Assembly (NCBI GenBank): GCA_032622095.1
Contig: CP136064.1
Span: 219,496,205 to 219,560,204, forward strand
Direction of reading: 5' to 3'
DNA: 64,000 nucleotides
Source: Siphonodentalium dalli
Taxonomy: Eukaryota; Mollusca; Scaphopoda; Gadilida; Siphonodentaliidae
A model generated the notes under the pieces. It was given only the letters and a program-made list of their open reading frames with translations, made no database searches and was not told the DNA's origin. A program made the position numbers and the translations under genes. Of this stretch, positions 55,680-64,000 are shown in pieces; position 1 is the first letter of the stretch; the number at the start of each line of letters is the position of its first letter.

Positions 55680-56345
55680 TCTGTATGGGTAACAAATTGC
55701 TTTGGATTCCGGCCGCGTTGTGCGGCAACACGATGTTCCCCATTATATATGTAGTACTAAATGTCTCTTCCGATAACGATTATTATGTAAGTTACTTACT
55801 TGTCACTATCCTGTATCTACGTGAAATGATTCCACACGAAGAATGCAGCGATATTCACAGTGAACCCCGTTGAAATAGGAATTGACCATTGCGATTGACC
55901 CCTCCCATGGAGCCTGACGCATGCATATTACTACGAGCATCATTTTTATCACGCAACAACTCAATTATTGAAAACTCTGGCCCCTCTACTTTCTCACTCC
56001 CTCTCTCTCTCCCTATCTCTCTCTCCCTCTCTCTCTATCTCTCTCTCTCTGCCCCCTGCTATCACTAACACCATCTTCCCACTGTTTCCATCCCCAACTC
56101 AAACTTAGTTACTTCTCCTTTAAAACACATTTTTTCTATCCTTTCCCGTCTGATCGATACCCCTCCCTCACTTATTGGGGAAGGGGCATGTCGCCAAAGA
56201 GGAGAAGACTTCATATAAGCCCTCGGGCTTGTTGTCTGATCCTCATTTCCATACATTATCTCTTCTATTTATGCATATTTGTATCATCTGTATATTATGT
56301 TATGTTGGATTTGGAAATAAAAATATGTTTACACTAAGTATTAGG
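55680..56345 (+). repeat. LINE 3' UTR with CT-rich microsatellite
   Basis: A (CT)n/(CCCT)n tract lies at 55985-56051. The probable 3' end, CTCGGGCTTGTTGTCTGATC then GAAATAAAAATATGTTTACA, is at about 56220-56335. The same order occurs at 20240-20605. Confidence 0.65.
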
Positions 56346-56477
56346 GACCACTATGGAAATAAGAGGGATTTTTCGTCCTCCTTTAAGTGTTATCCCTGGT
56401 AATGATATATTGATTATAGAGGCTGACCAGTATTAATAATACAATTTATTAATATTAATACCATCTTAAAACATTGG

Positions 56478-56961
56478 TTAAAGGTACTCAATCCGTAAAG
56501 AGGGTCCCCATCTCAACAGATTCCAACAACAACAATCCGATCAGAGGGTCCTATATTACTATTTATTTGGCTTTGGGGGGGGGGGTTAAAAAATATTTGA
56601 TTCGAGTCGAGGAACCCATCAAACAAAGCTCAGAGTTATTAGATATCGATTTTTGAAATTTGTTATGTTCTCGAGATGAGTACTAATAACTGCCGTAATC
56701 TGCTCTGGATGTGTACTCCAAATCTATTCAAACAGACAAGGATGGATAACTCTAAAATCAAGTGGTAATTTTAACGCAATTTTGACTGAGTTCTGGCCCA
56801 GATAGTATTCCCGATAATGAAAAATAATAGATTTCTAAAATCGATATCTAACAACTCTGAGCTTTGATGGGTGACTTCCTCGACTCGAATCAAATATTTT
56901 TGACCCCTGAAGCCATTTAAATAGTAATTGAGAGGAGTTTTATCGGATTGAGTACCTTTAA
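56478..56961. mobile_element. MITE-A copy 6 (long form)
   Basis: TTAA-AGGTACTCAATCCGTAAAG starts at 56478 and CGGATTGAGTACCT-TTAA ends at 56961. The extra block GAGGGTCCCCATCTCAACAG and CAACAACAACAATCCGATCA at its left end is the inverse of that at the right end of copy 4, so copy 6 corresponds to copy 4 in reverse orientation. Confidence 0.92.
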
Positions 56962-56999
56962 ATCATTATTTGATGACATACATCTAAATAGTGAGCTCT

Positions 57000-57160
57000 T
57001 TTTATCACTGACTTACAGATATATGTTAATGTCGACCGCAGTTCCATCCATAATTATTTAATATTGCTAATTCAATTTGTATACATGTGTCAACTTTTGT
57101 ATAAATTGTATATATATGTATCATTACCAATAAATAATGTAATCTAATCTAATAAGATTG
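57000..57160 (+). repeat. LINE-like 3' tail
   Basis: CCATTACCAATAAATAATG-type sequence followed by TAATCTAATCTAATAAG (57122-57152) has the appearance of a non-LTR 3' end with a short (TCTAA)n tail. No coding part remains. Confidence 0.45.
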
Positions 57161-57305
57161 ATTGATCTAATGGATATAGAGCCTGTCAGACAATAACTGA
57201 GTTGTGTTGATATATTGATTAATTGCTGATGCATGCTTACCACCTGATTCATGTGTAAACAAATAATGACAATGTTACACTGACACTAATTTGTTCTGAC
57301 CACAG

Positions 57306-57526
57306 TCAACTACTGGATCGAAGGGGATGACGTCGGACATGACGACACATTCACGGACGACGCCGGGAACCCACTGACGTTCTTCGAATGGGGCCCAGGA
57401 GAACCTGATGCAGGATGGCAAGATTATCTTGGTTTATGGTGGGTGGATGACGCATGGAAACACGGCGGATGGACGAGCGATTCATCTGTGTCATTAAGAA
57501 GTCTCTGCCAAATGACAGCGACATAG
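57306..57526 (+). CDS. Lectin gene 2, exon 3: C-terminal half of the C-type lectin-like domain, one disulphide lost
   Basis: Encodes residues 159-231, stop TAG at 57524-57526. The acceptor is TGTTCTGACCACAG, phase 1. The peptide VNYWIEGDDVGHDDTFTDDA, then FFEWGPGEPD and GLWWVDD, WKHGGW, SLCQMTAT aligns without gaps to gene 1. Two positions matter: C199 of gene 1 is Tyr (TGT to TAT) and C216 is Ser (TGC to AGC). Together these remove the second conserved lectin-domain disulphide, while C127 and C226 remain. Either the fold tolerates the loss or the copy is decaying. No stop or frameshift is present. GEPD replaces YEPD at the specificity loop. Confidence 0.88.
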
Positions 57527-57725
57527 ATCTGATAGAAGCATCCAGTTCAGACTCACAGTCACCACTCACTAACAGGCGATCATTGGCATATACATTCCAA
57601 CAACACATATATAACGTCGTCGCCAAATTGAAAAGACTTTACAGATTTATTTATTAAAGGATGATTTTGTTCATATATCTTTTACCCTATCAATTGATGG
57701 TCAAACTATGGGTCCAACAGTTATT
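57527..57725 (+). other. 3' flank / likely 3' UTR of lectin gene 2
   Basis: Homologous to 19706-19900: GAAGCATCCA, ACTCACAGTCACCACTCACT, CCAACAACACAT, GTCGTCGCCAAA and TTTATTTATTAAA. An open frame starting at 57708 (137 codons) follows, without recognisable features. Confidence 0.65.
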
Positions 57726-58315
57726 GAAACCTTAAGATTTCCAAATGTGGAAAAATGTAAACCACCACCAATTTATTTCGGAATTGTCAAACCCGCGACC
57801 ATTTGGACCTTACATGTGAGAAAAACCCAGAAATATTTCAATTCTTGGTCTAAATATATATTTTTAAATGAAAAAGAGTATATACGAGTCGGTTTACAAA
57901 AAGTAAACATTTTTATCTTAAATTTAGCCTTTGTTTCCTCAAATACACGCATAAACGACTATAGGTGGTTTTTGAGGGCAACAAGTCTTATCCTGGATGG
58001 CAACAGCGAATGCCCGTGTGTTGTGGGGGAGAAACTCACGTCTTTTCTCCAACATTGGTGTATATTGGTAATTTGCATAAATTACTTCTTTTCTCATTAC
58101 ATCATTCGACATATACTTTAAAATCGGTTGAATTCAATGAAAACAGAAATGTTTCGATTCAATGTGTATGTTACAAGCGGATCTATTTTGACACCGTGCC
58201 TATCAGGCTATTCTGCCGTACGAGAATTGGCGCCTATTTTGACGTCAACAAACGTGACGTCCAAACATGGCACTATCATCTTCTCATGTTTTTCATCGGG
58301 GATACTTTCATCCAG

Positions 58316-58318
<3 letters not shown>
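57726..58318. other. No recognisable feature
   Basis: Open frames at 57708-58121 and 57965-58357 overlap in different frames and share no domain with known families. Confidence 0.35.
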
Positions 58319-58346
<28 letters not shown>

Positions 58347-58945
58347 CTAGAAGGTGACCCGACTTCGTCCGGGCTTTGACCTTGAATTGTCCATTTTGAA
58401 GGTCAAGGTCAAGTGGGGTCACGATTTGACCAGTCCAAAAACACTGCCCGGACAAAAGTACCCGACAAACGTGCCCGTCGAAATCCATCCGGTTTTACCC
58501 GATTTGACCTTGAATTGAGCATTTTGAAGGTCAAGGTCAGGTCGGGGTCACGATTTGACCCGTCCAAAACACCCAGTGGACAAAAGTAACCCCCCACGTA
58601 TCAAATTTCGTCGAAATCCCATAAAAATTGGCGATTTGACCTTGAAGTTACCCGATTTCAAGGTCAAGGTCACGTCGCACGGGCAAATGAATATGCTTAT
58701 GAGACTCGCCATAAGAAAGTACCCCCACATACCAAGTTTCATCGAAATCCCGTGATATTCGGGCGTTTGACCTTGAAATTACCCGATTTCAAGGTCAAGG
58801 TCACGTCGCACGGACAAATTAATATGCCTATGTTCGTCCCCGGCCGAAAATACCCCCACATACGAAGTTTCATCGAAATCGGGTGGGACGTTTTCGAGTT
58901 CATCGCGAACACACACACAGACAGACAGACAGACAGATCTTCCAA
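58319..58945 (+). repeat. (TA)n and GGTCAAGGTCA-family repeat array
   Basis: A (TA)14 tract (58319-58347) leads to CTAGAAGGTGACCCGACTTC and GTCCGGG, then about four units with TTTGACCTTGAA, TTTCAAGGTCAAGGTCA, CACGTCGCACGG and AAGTTTCATCGAAATC, ending in a CAGACAGACAGACAGA tract at 58918-58936. The last two units form a sub-type (CACGTCGCACGGACAAATTA) not seen in the 22921 array. Confidence 0.88.
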
Positions 58946-59211
58946 AATATATAATAGATATATTTTGAATGAATATATATTTAGTCAGAATACAATAACC
59001 ATATTTTACCAACCATATTTACCTAGATATCGGCTCTATATACAGACATATATAGCACATATAAATAGACACAGCTATTGTCGGATATAGCAACCGTGCA
59101 AGAATAAACGCCACAAGTGGTGCGATACAATGTGATAAATGTGTTTCGAGCGTACCTGTAGGTCATTCCGATACGTCGTGCGTGCGTTGTCTTTAAAAAA
59201 CGAGCGCCATA

Positions 59212-59455
59212 ATATTTACGACAGAATAGAGCCTCTCTGGCACATAGAGGCAGAATAACCATATCTCTGGTTATGGCTGTTTTACCGTATACGACAGAAT
59301 AACCTCGCTGGCTTTTCTGTCGTGTACGGTATAAAGCCAACGAGGCTATTCTATCGTATACGGCAGAATAGCTATATGCGGGGTTGGAGCTATTCTGGCG
59401 TATACGGCACAATAGCCCAGTTGGCTATTATGCCGTATACGGCAGAATAACATTC
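59212..59455. repeat. Palindromic repeat cluster around CCGTATACG
   Basis: GTATACG(A/G)CAGAATA recurs in alternating orientation (about 59288, 59318, 59351, 59396, 59431), giving several overlapping hairpins of 50-60 bp with GCTGGC or GTTGGC loops. Confidence 0.8.
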
Positions 59456-60184
59456 GCTGACGAAACACTTCAATAAAAATGTTAGCTTTAATTGAGAAAT
59501 TACACATGCCGGCAGCGGTCAGACGTAGCGTAGCGAGGGGACTGAACTCTGTTTTGCAGCTTTGTGTGTGGTGTACTATTTGATAATCGAAACGACGTAG
59601 TTCCTCAGCCATCATACCTTCTATTCAATATTCTCTTGAATAAATTTAATGATAAATGGTTATCACCCCAAAAGGTTCCCCAGATTGGGATTCAATTATA
59701 GCTACCTTCTTTGTGCCGTCTACAGACTCATCTGGATTCCGGATTCGTCGATAGACTACACATAGAGGCTCGATTTGAATACGGATCCCGTGAACACACA
59801 TATATAGTGGTGATAGCGGATATGTATTATCATAGGAATATCAATTTATGATATTGGGTTGGATTTAATTTTATTCTTTTCCTATCGAAATGCATGTTCG
59901 GTATCATTCCTGGTTAATGACTCGATAGCAACAACCCACAACCCGCTCCCATCGCGACGTTCCTCAGATCACACTCTTAGTAGTATTATAATATTTATAG
60001 ACATATGCTAACAACAAAAGATATTCAAAAATGTTCATAAATATATTGCACAGGATTGGTATGGTCAAATGGCCGTCTTCCTGCCGCCCCTATATATAAA
60101 TGGAATTCAAGTCATAAAATGACAACGTGATATGGAATAATATTTTGATGCATGAAAACAATATGACAAATAACGGAATTTCTT
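59456..60184. other. No recognisable feature
   Basis: No gene or repeat recognised. Confidence 0.4.
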
Positions 60185-60640
60185 TTGTGTACATACGCCC
60201 CATGTTAGAGTATGCTTCTCCTGCCTGGGAAAACTGCATTAAAGATGAAAGCGATACACTTGAAACGGTACAATACGAGGCAGCAACAATAGTCACTTGA
60301 GCCACGAAAAGTTGTAACAACACAAATCTACTTATGGAAACTGGTTGCGAAACATTGTCAGAGCGTCGAAAAAAATCCAAATTATGCCAGTTTTAGAAAA
60401 TGTTTAAAAAAATTACACCACCATACCTCTTCTATACATTAGTCCAAAGATCAACAGAAAATATGCATCGATATCCACCGAGGAAGTATCACCTGGACAA
60501 CCTGTCTTGCGATTCTGCGTCATATGAGAAGTCCTTCCTCCCTTCATCGGTCAGCTAACATACGAAATTGCACAACCTTATACCTGAGTTCAAATTAGCT
60601 ACAGGCAGCACCGATAATAACACTAGGGAACCTTACATCT
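60185..60640 (+). pseudogene. LINE fragment related to 54624-55679
   Basis: Reads YIRPMLEYASPAWENCIKDE then LETVQYEAATIVT, METGCETLSERRKKSKLCQF and SFLPSSVS, homologous in order to the thumb and tail of the LINE at 52610-56345. Several stops and frameshifts are present. It is truncated at both ends. Confidence 0.85.
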
Positions 60641-62332
60641 ATCACTATTATCAGTATTCCCAATTCTCTCATATTTCAAACAAACACTCATTTGCAACTG
60701 AGCCGCGCTAGCTGTGGTCACAGACGGCGTTTATTGCGTAACATGCTGTACAGGTTATATGTGGGCACATGCTATAATATTTTACATACACAATGTAAAT
60801 ACATCCTAGAAAGTCTGCACAGCCGGTCAGGAAAAACCATGCACCCCTTTTATATAGGGACTGGAAACCTGAAATCCGAAGCCCACTCGTATGTGCAGCT
60901 CGGGTGTTCGGACCGCACCCTTATTGAAATCTACTCATAATTATAGATATATCAATATTCTGAACATTGTGAATAATTTGTCATCTTGCAGCTGAGTTAT
61001 ATTACAGAATGACGAACGCTATATAGCTGGACACAGCATTGATAATTTCTTTCATTTGATTGAAAACATTTTATTAAAATTTTTTGAAAATTAATGTGAC
61101 CCTCTCAGTGAAGTTACACGGCTAGAATGACGAATTCTCCGCTATAGCGATCCGAACAATTACCACAAATCTCATTCTCATTGGCTACAATTCGAAATAG
61201 GCTCCGCCTATAATAAACAACTCTATATGCCCGAACTGTGAATACATAATTTTCCCGCTAATGCCAGGAAACGCGGGAAAATTTGAATTACTCACGCCAA
61301 TCGCAAGTTCGTCACTGTAGGCTTCGCATTGGGTGTCGTTTTTCTTAAAATGATCTTAAAATCACCTAATATCAAATCCTCTATTTGCACGTGGGACATA
61401 AGAAACGACGTCACATTTTCTATTCCATTGTCCGATATACCGGAAACAACGAACCGAATGCTTATCTGGAACATTTAGAAATTTTACTCTCGGTTCTGCA
61501 CTGAAAGGAGCAACCACAAAAAGATTTAAGTGAAAACATATCTACCTTTAATATAGTTCAGAAATTTATAACTATGACAGAACGTTTCTCCAACTAAAAT
61601 GATACGACAAGCGACATCGAAGTACTAAGTGCATTAATAACATATATTGCTCTCATTGTACTCATTCCATCCGAATTGCTTTATTCTCTGATCCAAATTT
61701 ACACATACCACGATAAATTAACGTATAAATTTCCTCCCTCTAAGAAGCACACCTGAGTAAATTTGAGATATGGTCACTCGTGGAGACGGCAAATATAAGC
61801 CTTATATGCTTACAGCCGAATCCACTTCATCATCCTACACTCCCACACAAGGAACACAATATTATATGCTATTGTATTATATACATGATGTGGTTTGAAT
61901 GGAATAAAATATTATTAAACAAAATAACACAGAATGGTGTATCCAAACCAATTGCATTATGTGCATATATGATGACTGTGCCATGCACTGGGCTTAAATA
62001 TGCAGTGTGGGTGGTCACAATTATTTGGGAATCGCGGGGTGGGGGTATAGCCTATTTTTTTTATCCAATGAGTTCCATACATGAATGTCAGGGAATGTGT
62101 GTTTAGGAAACACAGAATTAATGCAGTTCTAGGAGTTGATACTTTCAGACTGCCAGGATGTCGGGTATTAGCAGTTGTATAATCAAATGATTCATTGAAA
62201 AAAATGGGAAGATTCCCTCTTTCCAGTCAAAAATAAACGTTAAGTTGTTGGAAATTTTTCCGTATTACATAGTAAGAACAACGCGGTGTTCAATCAACAA
62301 TTGGTCGATAAATATATTAAGACGGAAGAAAG
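60641..62332. other. No recognisable feature
   Basis: No gene or repeat recognised. The frames at 60692-60940, 61780-62106 and 61292-61474 (minus) have no family resemblance. Confidence 0.4.
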
Positions 62333-62340
62333 TCTACGTC

Positions 62341-63094
62341 CAGGGTTCGCGCTGCCTATTGCCAATTTAGCAAATTGCTATAAAAAAAATGAAATGGCTC
62401 CAAAACAATCCCGATTGGCTACAAAAAGTGGCACCTAGCTTTTTGGCATTTGACAATTGGTACTCATCGGGCATATAATAAAGCTTGCTGTCGATCGGTC
62501 GGAAACAAAACACACATCGATATCCCGTCGCGACATAGCTAATTGGGTCCTATTTGAAAGGGTATAATAGATTCGCTACTTATTTCAGATCGACTTATTT
62601 TATCGCGGGGGTGAAAGGGTTTCGAATTTCTACTCGATAATAACACTAAGTACGGCTATTGACTCCAATTTGACAAACATTAGTCAAACAAAGGGCTTCA
62701 TGAAGTCTACATCGTTAGGAAGTTGTTTGTTGATAGTAGGTGTTAGATAAATTATCACAAATATCTCTTTCGTAACTCAGCTTTCACAAACTGTGACATA
62801 CAGCAAATATGAATCGTAAGTGCAAGTTAGATTTAAGACACGCAACACCCTTCTAAAATAAAAAAAGTTACTGATTTCTTCGGACATTCAGACATTACCG
62901 CTAAAATAAATATATACATAATAATAGGTAATTTGCTTGTTTGCTTGTTTGTTTTTTTGAATACCAAATTCAAAAGTGGCACCAAAAAATACTGGTCGGA
63001 AAAAAGTGGCAACAGAAAGTATAAAGTGGCTCTAAAAATAATGCAATTGGCAACAGTGTTGGCACCTGGGAATTTTGGGCCAGCGCGAACCCTG
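62341..63094. mobile_element. hAT-type MITE, 754 bp, perfect 8-bp target duplication
   Basis: CAGGGTTCGCGCTG (62341-62354) is mirrored by CAGCGCGAACCCTG ending at 63094. TCTACGTC flanks both ends (62333-62340 and 63095-63102). The interior has AAAGTGGCACC or AAGTGGCAACAG motifs near both ends and no transposase frame. The terminal CAGGG and 8-bp duplication identify a hAT-group non-autonomous element. The intact duplication suggests a fairly recent insertion. Confidence 0.93.
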
Positions 63095-63102
63095 TCTACG
63101 TC

Positions 63103-64000
63103 TCTCAAATCAATAGATCAATATTAACACCACTCGACCTGTGTGTACGACTTCGTAGACTTAAAAGTGTTTTCTGTTATTGAACATACGGGTGGCCATG
63201 TCGTAGTTACGTATAAGATGCATGCATATTATGTTGGTAGACCTATATATACTATACATCTTGTATCGACGAAAATGAAAGACCCTCTTGAAAGATAGTA
63301 GATTTTTCCTCAACACAAAGCCCATAACTATGTTTGCCATAAACATATACAATCGATTAGTCGATTTAGATACCATGTTATCACCCCATGCATCCGGATA
63401 TGATCGTAGCGGAAGACATGCTCGTAGCGGAATAACCACATGACCCGCGATTTGCACATCGTCTTTAGTTGTCGTAAGTTATTTAATAAAAACACGGTTT
63501 ATTTTACCTTGATTTTTATTAAACGTTAACAGCGATAATCGGTCTACAGAAATGAGCGGTTGTGGTTTCCGCAATTTGCATATTACTGTTCGATAATCGG
63601 GTTTTATACGAAAATTATGACCTGAAATACTTACTCGATATAAGTTTTATCAAATTTTAATGAATCTTTGCATTGACACATTATATAACATACAGTCTCT
63701 CAAAGTATGATATATTAGCTTCAAAATGAACTGGACATGTTTGCGATGTCAATCATATTAGTGCCCGAAAAATTAGTTTCCATGGAGGCACTCACTTGAT
63801 TTTGGGGTTATGTCTATAGCAACGTAAAACTACTGCTATGTACATACCATATTTTCTTGCTATGACCTGCATATATGGTAATTTTTTACTATGGAAAATG
63901 TAGAAACATGACTGAAAATGTTGTCTATTATATTAAGGGAATATCCGCAGAAATAGCAAAGTATGCCAAGACTATATTGTCTGGGCTGTTACCACATAAA
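63103..64000. other. No recognisable feature
   Basis: No gene or repeat recognised to the end of the window. Confidence 0.4.

Noticed and set aside
57708-58121. 137-codon gene after lectin gene 2
   Set aside because: It starts inside sequence homologous to the gene 1 3' flank, shows no domain, and overlaps another long frame of equal quality.

Overview
The window looks like a piece of a repeat-rich animal genome. Coding sequence is sparse and split by GT-AG introns. LINE, Ty3/Gypsy-like and tRNA-SINE relics sit among many short inverted-repeat DNA elements. Secreted PAN/C-type-lectin genes and tandem 'GGTCAAGGTCA' and 'TTTTAGCTCACCTGAGACG' repeats suggest a lophotrochozoan, most probably a mollusc. 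That placement is inference, because no ribosomal or mitochondrial marker is present.

Host genes. The only host genes I can support are two tandem, same-strand paralogues of a small secreted lectin, each with three coding exons. Gene 1 is 11956-12235, 13609-13803 and 19485-19705. Gene 2 is 27618-27897, 50158-50352 and 57306-57526. Matching exons have identical lengths (280, 195 and 221 nt) and both introns are phase 1 in both genes. Each encodes 231 residues: a signal peptide, a short PAN/apple-like Cys-rich module and one C-type lectin-like domain. Part of the 5' leader and about 150-200 bp of 3' flank are also shared, so this is a segmental duplication. Intron 1 grew from 1.4 kb in gene 1 to 22.3 kb in gene 2. 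Gene 2 has lost both cysteines of one lectin-domain disulphide. Its second exon is preceded by a repeat that supplies the splice acceptor and also an in-frame ATG with a hydrophobic leader.

Layout. 0-11.9 kb: no convincing gene; hairpin elements, two copies of a TTAA-flanked MITE, a 2-kb foldback inserted in another repeat, and tandem repeats. 11.9-20 kb: gene 1, whose second intron holds a broken Ty3/Gypsy element that was itself invaded by other repeats. 20-27.5 kb: a TIR element carrying a tRNA-like SINE head and a foldback element with minisatellite arms. 27.6-57.7 kb: gene 2, whose introns hold a piggyBac-type MITE, a 2.1-kb TIR element with internal tandem repeats, a hAT MITE with perfect 8-bp target duplication, LINE fragments, a 2.1-kb 28-bp satellite and a nearly full-length but broken LINE (52.6-56.3 kb). 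57.7-64 kb: repeats, a LINE fragment and a second hAT MITE with perfect 8-bp target duplication.

The window is best read as a lectin gene pair diverging within a mobile-element landscape. Long stretches between these features show nothing I recognise and are marked so.
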